A stretch of DNA of 64,000 nucleotides from NAT127 sp034717695 (GTDB taxonomy: Bacteria > Pseudomonadota > Gammaproteobacteria > Pseudomonadales > Porticoccaceae). Made by a program: the position numbers and the translations under genes. The stretch spans positions 62,001 to 126,000 of the forward strand of contig JAYELS010000038.1 in the NCBI GenBank assembly GCA_034717695.1, written 5' to 3'. The notes below the pieces were generated by a model. It did not search any database. It was not told where the DNA came from and saw only the letters and a list, made by a program, of their open reading frames with translations. The stretch's first letter is position 1; every line of letters begins with the position of its first letter. Shown here piece by piece: positions 35,877 to 47,594 of the stretch.

Positions 35877-36377
35877 ATGCGCCCAATGTCCACCCAACCC
35901 CTGTCCATCCGCCATCTCCTGACCGGTCTCTTGCTGATCCTGGCCGCGGCCCAGGCGCCCCTCGGCCTCGCCGAGGGCGACACCCTGACCGTTTACAAAA
36001 GCCCCACCTGCGGCTGCTGTGGCCTGTGGATCGACCACGCCAGGGATGCAGGGTTCGACACCCGGGTCGAACACCCCGCCGACCTCAACCAGCTCAAGGC
36101 CGGCCACGGCATCGCCCCCCGCCACCAGTCCTGCCACACGGCGGTGAGCGCCGACGGCTTCGTGTTCGAGGGCCATGTGCCCGCCCATCTGATCAAGCGC
36201 TTCCTGGCGGAAAGGCCCGAGGGCGCCATCGGCCTCGCGGTCCCGGGCATGCCGGTGGGCAGCCCCGGCATGGAGATGGGCGAGCGCTTCGATCGCTATG
36301 AGGTGCTATTGCTGATGAAGGATGGATCGAGCCGGGTCTACAGCGCCATCGAGACCGCGGCAGAGCAGTATCCGTGA
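35877..36377 (+). CDS. DUF411 metal-binding periplasmic protein
   Basis: The 166-residue protein has a signal peptide (LLTGLLLILAAAQAPLGLAE) and the DUF411 core VYKSPTCGCCGLWIDH, then HQSCHTA and GLAVPGMPVGSPGMEMG. Members bind copper and often sit near copper or iron resistance genes. The CGCC and Met/Gly-rich motifs are the likely metal sites. A GGAGGAATTC ribosome site precedes the ATG at 35877; an in-frame ATG three codons on is an alternative. Convergent with tadA. Confidence 0.85.
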   Translation: MRPMSTQPLSIRHLLTGLLLILAAAQAPLGLAEGDTLTVYKSPTCGCCGLWIDHARDAGFDTRVEHPADLNQLKAGHGIAPRHQSCHTAVSADGFVFEGHVPAHLIKRFLAERPEGAIGLAVPGMPVGSPGMEMGERFDRYEVLLLMKDGSSRVYSAIETAAEQYP

Positions 36378-36389
36378 AGACGGGCGCGA

Positions 36390-36872
36390 TCAGCGCCCCC
36401 GCTTGCGGCGGAAGAACTCGCTGATCAGGGCGCCACAGGCGTCCGCCAGCACCCCTTCCCGCCATTGCACCCGGTGGTTGTAGTGGCTCTCGTCCAGGAG
36501 CCGCAGCCGACTCACCACCGCCCCCGCCCGGGGCTCCCGGGCGCCGAACACCAGGGTGTCGACCCGGGCGTGGATGATGGCCCCCACGCACATGGTGCAG
36601 GGTTCGATGGTGACGTAGAGGGTGGTGCCCGGCAGCCGGTAATTGCCAAGCGCCCGGGCAGCGGCCCGCAGGGCCTGAATCTCGGCGTGGGCGCTCGGGT
36701 CCTGGCCGGCGATGGGGTGGTTGTAGCCCTCGGCGATCAGCTTCCCCTCCCGCACCAGCACCGCGCCCACGGGCACCTCGCCGAGCCCCGCGGCGCGGCG
36801 GCCCTGGTCGAGGGCGAGGGCCATCCAGTGCTCATCGTCGGGCAAGGCAGGGGCGGGGGATTGTTCGATCAT
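36390..36872 (-). CDS. tadA: tRNA-specific adenosine deaminase TadA
   Basis: The 160-residue zinc enzyme makes inosine-34 in tRNA-Arg(ACG). The catalytic HAE motif is H62-A-E64 and the PCTMC motif supplies C92 and C95. The C-terminal helix ends in FFRRKRGR. Length is normal for TadA. Confidence 0.95.
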   Translation of the reverse strand: MIEQSPAPALPDDEHWMALALDQGRRAAGLGEVPVGAVLVREGKLIAEGYNHPIAGQDPSAHAEIQALRAAARALGNYRLPGTTLYVTIEPCTMCVGAIIHARVDTLVFGAREPRAGAVVSRLRLLDESHYNHRVQWREGVLADACGALISEFFRRKRGR

Positions 36873-37023
36873 CGCGGGGGGGATTCCGGGGCATGGAATT
36901 TGCTGTGGCTATTCCGCCACCAGCTACCTAAAATGCCTCTCCTGACAGCGGCAAGGACAGGCGGGCACATTGTCGTTGATTTCAGCGCAATCACAAGACC
37001 AGCATATTCCGGACAAGAAACCG

Positions 37024-37734
37024 ATGACCTATTGTATTGGCATGGTCCTCAACGAAGGCCTGATCATGGCCGCGGATACCCGCACCAATGCCGGGATCGA
37101 CCACATCGCCACCTTCCCCAAGCTGTTCACCTTCGAGAACATCGGCGAGCGGGTGATCATCATCGCCACCTCCGGCAACCTGGCCACCTCCCAGCGGGTC
37201 ATCAGTGTCCTCAAGCAACAGATCGACCGCGCCGAGCCCCTCAACCTCCACAGCTGCGACAGCATGTTCCAGGTGGCGGAGCTGGTGGGGGAAGTGCTGC
37301 TCAACAGCGAGAGCCACTACCGGGTGACCAACCCCATGAGCGCCGTGGACTTCACCAACAACCTGCTGGTGGGGGGCCAGATCAAGGGGCAAAAGGCCGA
37401 GATGTACCACATCTACCCCGAGGGCAATTTCATCCGCACCTGCACCGACACGCCCTTCTTCCAGATCGGCGAATCCAAGTACGGCAAGCCCATCCTCGAC
37501 CGTATCATCACCACCGAGACGCCCCTCAACCAGGCGATGAAGTGCGCCCTGATCTCCTTCGACTCCACCATGCACTCCAACCTGTCGGTGGGCATGCCCA
37601 TCGATATCGTGATCTACCGGCTCGACAGCCTGGAGGTCAAGATCGAGCGCCTCGAACAGGACGACCGTTACTTCACCCGCCTGGCCAAGGCCTGGGGCGG
37701 CGGTATCCGGCAGTTGTTCGACCAGCTGCCCTAG
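37024..37734 (+). CDS. Anbu-type proteasome-like peptidase
   Basis: The 236-residue protein belongs to the Anbu (ancestral beta subunit) branch of the proteasome family. After Met removal, Thr2 becomes the N-terminal nucleophile; D18 and K33 are the partner residues (MAADTRTNAG, ATFPKL). The middle (GGQIKGQKAEMYHIYPEGNF) and SDSTMxSNLSV-like SFDSTMHSNLSVGMP are typical. The ATG at 37024 must be the start because it places the Thr next to Met; the frame opens 18 codons earlier with TTG. The usual Anbu partners (alpha-E, transglutaminase-like) are not next to it. Confidence 0.9.
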   Translation: MTYCIGMVLNEGLIMAADTRTNAGIDHIATFPKLFTFENIGERVIIIATSGNLATSQRVISVLKQQIDRAEPLNLHSCDSMFQVAELVGEVLLNSESHYRVTNPMSAVDFTNNLLVGGQIKGQKAEMYHIYPEGNFIRTCTDTPFFQIGESKYGKPILDRIITTETPLNQAMKCALISFDSTMHSNLSVGMPIDIVIYRLDSLEVKIERLEQDDRYFTRLAKAWGGGIRQLFDQLP

Positions 37735-37737
37735 GGC

Positions 37738-38001
37738 CTACAACACCTCGAACCCTTGCGGCGAGGGCATCTCCCCCGCCGGGCGCCACGTCACCGACAC
37801 CACCCGCGACCGGGGCGGCCCCTCCTCGACAGCGGCGCGCACCCGCGCCACCGCCCCCTCGGCCCCCGCCAGCAACACTTCCACCGAGCCGTCGGGGAGA
37901 TTGCGGGCATGGCCGCTGACCCCTTCCCGCAGGGCGGCGTCCGCCACGTGGCGGCGAAACCACACCCCCTGCACCTTGCCCCGGACGTGGCCGACGATCA
38001 T
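37738..38001 (-). CDS. Acylphosphatase
   Basis: The 87-residue enzyme hydrolyses acyl phosphates. The phosphate loop is GKVQGVWFRR with catalytic R16, and N34 lies in ARNLPDGSVEV. The start ATG overlaps the TlpA stop in TGATG, so both genes are translated from one message. Convergent with the Anbu gene, 3 nt apart. Confidence 0.93.
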   Translation of the reverse strand: MIVGHVRGKVQGVWFRRHVADAALREGVSGHARNLPDGSVEVLLAGAEGAVARVRAAVEEGPPRSRVVSVTWRPAGEMPSPQGFEVL

Positions 38002-38492
38002 CACGGCTGCCGCGCCCCCGTGGCGAGGGCAAGTGCCTCCTCCAGCTGTTCCAGGGTCTGGGGGCCGCGCAGGATGGACACCAGCTTGCCGCCGGGATCG
38101 ATCACGAAGGTCTCCGGCAGGCCCACCGGTACCGGTACCCCGAGGGCCTCCCGGGGGTCCACGGCGAGGGTGGGAAACTCGATCCCAAGGCTTGCTACCT
38201 GACCCGCCAGCACCTTCCCTTCGAGGCGATCGAAGTTGACCCCCACCACCCGCACCGTATCCCGGTGGCGCTTCTGGAAGTCGTTCAATTCGGGCACTTC
38301 CTCCCGGCAGGGAGCGCACCACTCGGCCCAGTAATTGACGAACACGGTGTAGCCCCGCAGGGTATCAAGGGTGAGGGGTTTATCCCCCTCTTCCTGGCCG
38401 CAGCCGGCGAGGATCGCCACCAGGAGGACCGCCAGCGCCCCTCGGGCGAGGCGGGCAAGGGACGGCAACGGTCGGATGAATGACGTGGTCAA
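38001..38492 (-). CDS. TlpA-like thioredoxin-fold lipoprotein
   Basis: The 163-residue protein has a lipobox LAGC at 28-31, so it should be a lipoprotein on the periplasmic side. The redox site is WCAPC at 58-62, and the cis-Pro is in GLPETFVID. It is probably a reductant in cytochrome c or thiol maintenance; context does not decide. The gene diverges from arsC. Confidence 0.9.
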   Translation of the reverse strand: MTTSFIRPLPSLARLARGALAVLLVAILAGCGQEEGDKPLTLDTLRGYTVFVNYWAEWCAPCREEVPELNDFQKRHRDTVRVVGVNFDRLEGKVLAGQVASLGIEFPTLAVDPREALGVPVPVGLPETFVIDPGGKLVSILRGPQTLEQLEEALALATGARQP

Positions 38493-38586
38493 GGTATCGG
38501 CGCTCCTCTCTTGTGACGGACGGGATTAGGCAACGGACAGGGCTCGGCGGCGAAGGGTCAACTGGCCCTCGCGGGGGCCTTGCCCT

Positions 38587-38611
38587 TACAATGGAAAACC
38601 CGTCCATTGTA
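38587..38611. promoter_or_regulatory. Palindrome just upstream of arsC
   Basis: TACAATGGA (38587-38595) and TCCATTGTA (38603-38611) are perfect inverted copies around AAACCCG. The right arm ends 11 nt before the arsC ATG and TACAAT could serve as a -10. It may be a repressor operator or a hairpin masking the ribosome site. Confidence 0.5.
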
Positions 38612-38622
38612 CACAAACCCCC

Positions 38623-38970
38623 ATGATCACCATTTATCACAACCCCCGCTGCTCCAAGTCCCGGCAAACCCTGGCGCTGCTCGAGGCCCGCGGCCTCGAA
38701 CCCCGGGTGATCCCCTACCTCGACACCCCCCCGGACGCCGCCACCCTCAAATCCCTGCTGAAAAAACTCGGCATCGGCCCCCGGGACCTGCTCCGCAAGG
38801 GGGAGGAGGAATACAAGGCCAACGACCTCGGCAACCCCGATCTCGACGACCAGGCGCTGATCGACGCCATGGTCAAGTACCCGCGACTCATCGAGCGCCC
38901 CATCGTGGTGAACGGCAACCGCGCCGCCCTCGGCCGCCCGCCGGAAGCGGTGCTGGATATCCTGCCATGA
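38623..38970 (+). CDS. arsC: ArsC-family arsenate reductase (glutaredoxin type)
   Basis: The 115-residue thioredoxin-fold protein has active C10 in YHNPRCSKSRQTL and the later RPIVVNGNRAALGRPPE. The three Arg residues of ArsC (about 61, 91, 104) look present. No arsB or arsR accompanies it; a role as a YfgD-like homologue in general thiol chemistry is possible. It overlaps wrbA by 4 nt. Confidence 0.88.
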   Translation: MITIYHNPRCSKSRQTLALLEARGLEPRVIPYLDTPPDAATLKSLLKKLGIGPRDLLRKGEEEYKANDLGNPDLDDQALIDAMVKYPRLIERPIVVNGNRAALGRPPEAVLDILP

Positions 38971-39578
38971 CGGCCCCCTACGTGCTGGTGCTCTACTACA
39001 GCCGCCACGGCAGCGTGGCGGCCATGGCGCGCCATGTCGCCCTCGGGGTGGAGGCCGCCGGCCTCGAAGCGCGGCTGCGCACCGTGCCGCCGGTGTCCGC
39101 CAACTGCGAGGCGACGGAGGACGAGATCCCCGCCAGCGGCCCCCTGTACTGCACCCTGGATGATCTGCGGGACTGCGCCGGCCTGGTCCTCGGCAGCCCC
39201 ACCCGCTTCGGCAACATGGCGGCGCCCCTCAAGTATTTTCTCGACGGCACCAGCAGCCTGTGGCTCAACGGCCAGTTGATCGGCAAGCCCGCCGCCGCCT
39301 TCACCTCCACCGCCAGTCTCCACGGCGGGCAGGAGAGCACCCTCCTGTCGATGTTGCTGCCCCTCCTGCACCACGGCATGGTGATCGCCGGCCTGCCCTA
39401 CAGCCACCCGGAGCTCACCGCGACCCAGAGCGGTGGCACCCCCTACGGCGCCTCCCACCACGCCGGCACCGACAACCGCCCCGTGGACGACACCGAGGCG
39501 CTGTTGTGCAAGGCCCTCGGCAGGCGGATCGCGGCGCTGGCCCGGAAACTCGCCCCATCCCCGGGGGACCCGATATGA
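38967..39578 (+). CDS. wrbA: WrbA-type NAD(P)H:quinone oxidoreductase
   Basis: The 203-residue flavodoxin-like FMN protein has LVLYYSRHGSVAAMARH (phosphate loop), GSPTRFGNMAAPLKYFLDG and TSTASLHGGQE. It reduces quinones by two electrons to limit oxidative stress. Overlaps arsC and the next gene by 4 nt each. Confidence 0.93.
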   Translation: MTAPYVLVLYYSRHGSVAAMARHVALGVEAAGLEARLRTVPPVSANCEATEDEIPASGPLYCTLDDLRDCAGLVLGSPTRFGNMAAPLKYFLDGTSSLWLNGQLIGKPAAAFTSTASLHGGQESTLLSMLLPLLHHGMVIAGLPYSHPELTATQSGGTPYGASHHAGTDNRPVDDTEALLCKALGRRIAALARKLAPSPGDPI

Positions 39579-39955
39579 TCCCCGCCCTCGCCACCAAACT
39601 CACCTGGGCCCGCCGCCTCACCTGGGCGAGCTATGTGCTGTTCCTCGCCAGCCTCGTTATCGGCGGCTACCTCGCCGGCACCCCGGGGAGCCTCATCATC
39701 ATCGGCACCCTGCCCCTCATCCTCTTCCTGCCGGGGATGGCCCGGGAGAACCACCGCAGCCTGTCGATGCTGTGTTTCGTCACCCTGTTCTACTTCACCG
39801 TGATCGTGGTGCGGCTCGGCGCCCCCGGCCACTCGGCCATGGACTGGGTGGCGGTGGTGCTGATCAGCGTGCTGTTCTGCGCCGCCATGATGTTCAGCCG
39901 CTGGAAGCAGTACGATCTGGCCTACCGCCAGGGACGGGGCGAAGCGCCCGACTGA
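39575..39955 (+). CDS. DUF2069 membrane protein
   Basis: The 126-residue protein has four membrane helices and the DUF2069 ending MMFSRWKQYDLAYR. It follows wrbA with a 4-nt overlap, an arrangement common in Pseudomonas and relatives. Function is unknown. Confidence 0.85.
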   Translation: MIPALATKLTWARRLTWASYVLFLASLVIGGYLAGTPGSLIIIGTLPLILFLPGMARENHRSLSMLCFVTLFYFTVIVVRLGAPGHSAMDWVAVVLISVLFCAAMMFSRWKQYDLAYRQGRGEAPD

Positions 39956-39986
39956 CCCCCCGCCAACCCACCCCCAAGGGACCACC

Positions 39987-41834
39987 ATGAGCAAGGACAA
40001 ACCCGGTTTCATCCGCCGCCTGTTCGGCCTGATCGGCAAGCTGTTCACCGCCCTGCGCTGGCTCATCAACGCGGTGCTCGCGCTGATCCTGCTGGTGGTG
40101 CTGGTCAATCTCTTCGGCCAGCAGACCAAGCCACTGCCCGCCAAGGCCGCCCTCACTCTCACCCCCGCCGGCGTGCTGGTGGAGCAGCGCAGCTACGCCG
40201 ACCCCCTCACCCAGATGCTCGAGCAATCCGCCCCGGTGGACGCCGAGACCCCGGTGCGAGACCTGGTGGAGGCCATCGACAGCGGCGCCCGGGATGCCCG
40301 CATCACCGCCCTGGTGCTGCACCTCGACTACCTCCAGGGCGGCGGCATCAGCAAGCTGGAGGAGGTGGGCGCCGCCCTCACCCGCTTCAAGCAGAGCGGC
40401 AAGCCGGTGGTGGCGGTGGCTGACAGCTACAGCCAGGACCAGTACTACCTGGCCAGCTACGCCGACGAGATCCACCTGAACCCCATGGGCGGGGTGATGA
40501 TCACCGGCTACGGCTACTACGGCACCTACCTGAAATCCGCCGCCGAGAAACTGAAAATACAGGTCAACGTGTTCCGCGCCGGCCAGTTCAAGAGTGCGGT
40601 GGAGCCCTTCACCCGGGACGACATGTCCCCCGAGTCCCGGGAAAACACCACCGCCTGGCTGGACGAGCTGTGGCAGGCCTACAGCCGCCAGGTGGAGACC
40701 GCCCGGCAACTGCCCCCCGGCGCCGTCGACGATTACGTCAACGGCATGCACGCCCGGCTCGGCGAGCTCGGCGGCGATCTCGGCCGGCTCGCCCTTGACG
40801 CAGGCCTCGTGGACCACCTCTCCACCCGCCCCGCGATCGGCCGCCGCCTCGCCGAGCTGGTGGGAGAGGACGAGGACGGCTATCTCAACATCGACCACAA
40901 GACCTACCTGGCCCACCTGCGCCTGCCCGGTCTCGATCGCGCCGGCGACGGGGATGCCATCGGTGTGATCGTCGCCGCCGGCACCATCCTCGATGGCGAC
41001 CAACCGGAGGGCTCCATCGGCGGCGACACCCTCGCCGCCCTGCTCCAGACCGCCCGCAAGGACAAGCAGCTCAAGGCCCTGGTGCTCAGGATCGACAGCC
41101 CCGGCGGCAGCGCCTTTGCCTCCGAGGTGATCCGCAACGAAATCGCCGAGACCCGCAAGGTGATGCCGGTGATCATCTCCATGGGCTCCCTGGCCGCATC
41201 CGGCGGCTACTGGATCGCCGCCGGCGCCGACGAGATCTGGGCCATGCCCACCACCCTCACCGGGTCCATCGGCGTGTTCGGCATCGTGCCCACCTTCGAC
41301 GAGAGCCTGAAATCCCTCGGCATCCACAGCGACGGGGTGGGCAGCACCCGCCTGGCGGATATCGGCCACCTGGACCGACCCCTCTCAGAGGAGGCCAGGG
41401 TGATCCTGCAACTGGGGGTCGACAACATCTACCAGCGCTTCCTCGCCCTGGTGGCGGAGGGGCGCGGCACCAGCGTCGACCGGGTGACGGCGCTGGCCGG
41501 CGGCCGCGTCTGGACCGGCCGCCAGGCTCTTGAGCGCGGCCTCGTCGACGGCCTCGGCACCTTCGCCGACGCCATCAACGCAGCGGGGCTGCGGGCGGGG
41601 CTGAAACGCTGGGAGGTCAAGCACATCGAAAGGCCCCTGAGCTTCCAGGAACAGCTGCTCAAGCAACTGGCGGGCAGCGCCGTATCGGCGCGCCAGTGGC
41701 TGGCACCCGCCACAGGCCTCCCCGCCCCCCTGTCGCCGCGGCTGCGGGACCTGGCGGAACAGATCCTCGCCGTCGGCCGCCTCAACGATCCCCGGGGGAT
41801 CTACCTGCACTGCTTTGGCTGCACTCAACCCTGA
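39987..41834 (+). CDS. sppA: Signal peptide peptidase SppA, 67K type
   Basis: The 615-residue membrane-anchored Ser/Lys protease degrades cleaved signal peptides. One membrane helix lies at about 25-43. The tandem SppA domains hold the general base K202 (GQFKSAVEPF) in the first half and nucleophile S405 (AASGGYW) in the second, the same order as the E. coli enzyme. The gene follows DUF2069 after 31 nt. Confidence 0.95.
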   Translation: MSKDKPGFIRRLFGLIGKLFTALRWLINAVLALILLVVLVNLFGQQTKPLPAKAALTLTPAGVLVEQRSYADPLTQMLEQSAPVDAETPVRDLVEAIDSGARDARITALVLHLDYLQGGGISKLEEVGAALTRFKQSGKPVVAVADSYSQDQYYLASYADEIHLNPMGGVMITGYGYYGTYLKSAAEKLKIQVNVFRAGQFKSAVEPFTRDDMSPESRENTTAWLDELWQAYSRQVETARQLPPGAVDDYVNGMHARLGELGGDLGRLALDAGLVDHLSTRPAIGRRLAELVGEDEDGYLNIDHKTYLAHLRLPGLDRAGDGDAIGVIVAAGTILDGDQPEGSIGGDTLAALLQTARKDKQLKALVLRIDSPGGSAFASEVIRNEIAETRKVMPVIISMGSLAASGGYWIAAGADEIWAMPTTLTGSIGVFGIVPTFDESLKSLGIHSDGVGSTRLADIGHLDRPLSEEARVILQLGVDNIYQRFLALVAEGRGTSVDRVTALAGGRVWTGRQALERGLVDGLGTFADAINAAGLRAGLKRWEVKHIERPLSFQEQLLKQLAGSAVSARQWLAPATGLPAPLSPRLRDLAEQILAVGRLNDPRGIYLHCFGCTQP

Positions 41835-41860
41835 ACGCCGCCCATCCGACAGGAGCCGTC

Positions 41861-42562
41861 ATGAGCGATCATTCTAGCCAACATAGCCGCCAATCCCGGG
41901 GCCCTCTGCGCCGCCTGCTGCTGGCCTGCGGCCTCGGCACCGCCTCCCTGCTTGCCGGTGCCGGGCCACCGCCGCCCCTGCCCGCCGAGGCGAGCGCGGC
42001 GGGCCTGGTGGCGGTGGATAGGCTGATCCCCGATCTCCACTTCGATGTACGCTACGCCACCGCCAACAACTTCGTCGGCCGCCCCCTCTACCCCGGCCCG
42101 CGCTGCTGGCTGCAGCAGGCGGTGGCGGAACGCCTCGCCCGGGTGCAGGCGGCCCTCAAGGGCGAAGGGCTGGGGCTCAAGGTGTTCGACTGCTACCGGC
42201 CGTTCTCGGTGCAGGAACAGCTGTGGACCCTGGTGCCGGACGAGCGCTACGTGGGCAAGCCATCCCGGGGTGCCGACGGCGCGCCCCTGGAGGGTTCGCG
42301 CCACAATCGCGGCGCGGCGGTGGACCTCAGCCTCGTCGACCTCGCCAGCGGCGAGGAACTGGCGATGCCCACCGACTACGACGACTTCAGCGAGCGCGCC
42401 CACCGGGACTACCGCCAGCTGGACGCCGCCGTGCTCGCCAACCGCGCCCGCCTCGAAGCCGCCATGGCCGCGGAGGGTTTCAGCGGCCTGCCCACCGAGT
42501 GGTGGCACTTCGACGCACCGGGCTGGGAGCGGTATCCGCTGCTCGACATCCCCCTGCGCTGA
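41861..42562 (+). CDS. VanX/DdpX-like D-alanyl-D-alanine dipeptidase
   Basis: The 233-residue protein has an N-terminal signal-like segment and the peptidase M15D core: FDCYRPFSVQEQLW (catalytic Arg), SRHNRGAAVDLSLVD (zinc ligands His and Asp) and EWWHFD (catalytic Glu and zinc His). It should cleave D-Ala-D-Ala in the periplasm, for peptidoglycan recycling or nutrient use rather than vancomycin resistance. AGGAG lies 5 nt before the ATG. It abuts the convergent AraC gene with no spacer. Confidence 0.9.
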   Translation: MSDHSSQHSRQSRGPLRRLLLACGLGTASLLAGAGPPPPLPAEASAAGLVAVDRLIPDLHFDVRYATANNFVGRPLYPGPRCWLQQAVAERLARVQAALKGEGLGLKVFDCYRPFSVQEQLWTLVPDERYVGKPSRGADGAPLEGSRHNRGAAVDLSLVDLASGEELAMPTDYDDFSERAHRDYRQLDAAVLANRARLEAAMAAEGFSGLPTEWWHFDAPGWERYPLLDIPLR

Positions 42563-43582
42563 TCAATCCTCCAGCTCGCCCCGGAAGGTATTGCGGTAGC
42601 GCCGGGGCGACATGCCGGTCCACTGGGCAAAGGCGCGGCTGAAGGAGCGCGCCTCGGAAAACCCCAGGTAGGCGGACACCTCCTCCACCGCCAGGCGCTC
42701 CCGCACCAGCTTGCGGATGGCGGTTTCACGGCGGATGTCATCCTTGATCTTCTGGTAGCTGGTGCCGCTGGCCCGCAGCTGGCGGTAGAGGGACTGGGGG
42801 CTGAGCCCCAGCCCCGCCGCCACCTCCGGGAGGGGCGGAAACACCAGGCCCTCGCCGCTCCCCGCCTCGATGATGCGCTCCACCTGGCGCTCCAGGCTGT
42901 TGTCGCTGCCGGGGATGGTCATCACATCGGCGGGCGCGTTGCGCACGAAGTAGGCCACCTCGGCGCGGCTGCGGATAAGGGGCTTGTCCAGGTAGGCGGC
43001 ATCGAAGATCAGTTCGTCCCGGGGCTGGGAAAAGGTCAGCTTGCCCGGGAACATCACCTGCAGCTCGCCGTGGTGGGCCGGGCGCGGGAACGAGAAACGG
43101 GTCTCCCGCAGGCGGATCGCCTCGCCGATGTACCAGCTGGGAAAGCGGTGCCAGATCACCAGCAGGAACTCCCGGAGGAAATGCCCGGGGTCGAGGTCCG
43201 GGCGGCGATGGCTGATGCCGAACACAGCGTTGCCGCCGCCGGTGGCGATATCCAGATGGATGTCGTCGCCGAGCAGCCGGTAGAAGTCCACCGCCTTGGG
43301 GAGCAGCTCCCCCAGGGTGCGGCACTGGCTCACCAGATCGCACATGATGCGGAAGGCCCCCACCCGGCAGGCCCGGGCGCTGAAGCCCATGAACTCGTCG
43401 TCGAGGCTCAGCTGGACGCTGCGGAACAGCCGCGCCACCTGGTCGGTGTGGATGCGCCCGTCGGGGTCGGCGGTCACCTGGGGATTGATGCCGGCCCGCG
43501 CCAGGAGGCTCTCGGCATCGCCGCCCCGCTGGCGCACCGCCGCCAGGGAGCCGAGTACGTGGTGCATGCGGATGGTGGCCAT
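42563..43582 (-). CDS. AraC-family regulator beside the methylmalonyl-CoA operon
   Basis: The 339-residue protein has an N-terminal ligand domain of the OruR/ArgR-like AraC class (about 15-210) and a C-terminal double helix-turn-helix (YLGFSEARSFSRAFAQWTGMSPRRYR). It is divergent from mcm with 229 bp between. Two direct repeats of a 13-bp motif lie 26-58 bp upstream of its ATG. It is a likely regulator of the propionyl-CoA operon; this is inference from position. Confidence 0.85.
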   Translation of the reverse strand: MATIRMHHVLGSLAAVRQRGGDAESLLARAGINPQVTADPDGRIHTDQVARLFRSVQLSLDDEFMGFSARACRVGAFRIMCDLVSQCRTLGELLPKAVDFYRLLGDDIHLDIATGGGNAVFGISHRRPDLDPGHFLREFLLVIWHRFPSWYIGEAIRLRETRFSFPRPAHHGELQVMFPGKLTFSQPRDELIFDAAYLDKPLIRSRAEVAYFVRNAPADVMTIPGSDNSLERQVERIIEAGSGEGLVFPPLPEVAAGLGLSPQSLYRQLRASGTSYQKIKDDIRRETAIRKLVRERLAVEEVSAYLGFSEARSFSRAFAQWTGMSPRRYRNTFRGELED

Positions 43583-43607
43583 GGGCCCGTCCTTTCCTGT
43601 GACTATT

Positions 43608-43640
43608 GGCGGGAATTTATCACCAAAGGCGGGAATATAT
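43608..43640. promoter_or_regulatory. Direct repeats, candidate AraC-type operator
   Basis: GGCGGGAATTTAT (43608-43620) and GGCGGGAATATAT (43628-43640) differ at one position and are 20 bp apart, two helical turns. This is the layout AraC-family proteins bind. The pair lies just upstream of the mcm -35. Confidence 0.6.
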
Positions 43641-43642
43641 GA

Positions 43643-43670
43643 TTGTTTTTGTGCTTTTCACTGATAAATT
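43643..43670 (+). promoter_or_regulatory. Candidate promoter of the mcm operon
   Basis: TTGTTT (43643-43648) and TAAATT (43665-43670) are spaced by 16 bp, immediately downstream of the direct repeats. Confidence 0.5.
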
Positions 43671-43811
43671 CCGTCCTTCCCCTCGGTTTTTCCTATGGTT
43701 ATCGTTTCGCGCCTTCCAGTACAATGGCCGGCCCATCCGCGGCGGGCCTCGCAATGCGCGCCGCCGGCCCACTGAAACGCGCAATTTCCTCCACCACGGG
43801 AGACAGAATCC

Positions 43812-45953
<2,142 letters not shown>

Positions 45954-45992
45954 TGCGGCCCCGCCGCGAACCCTCTGTCAGGAACATGAACC

Positions 45993-47525
<1,533 letters not shown>

Positions 47526-47594
47526 GGGGCCCCCGCCCCCTCGCACCGTGCCCCGAGCATTCATTCACGCAACTCAACCTGCGAAGACGAAGAC

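Noticed and set aside
41861..42562. Vancomycin-resistance gene vanX
   Set aside because: The dipeptidase motifs match, but vanH, vanA and vanRS are absent and the protein has a signal-like N terminus; a periplasmic recycling role is more likely.
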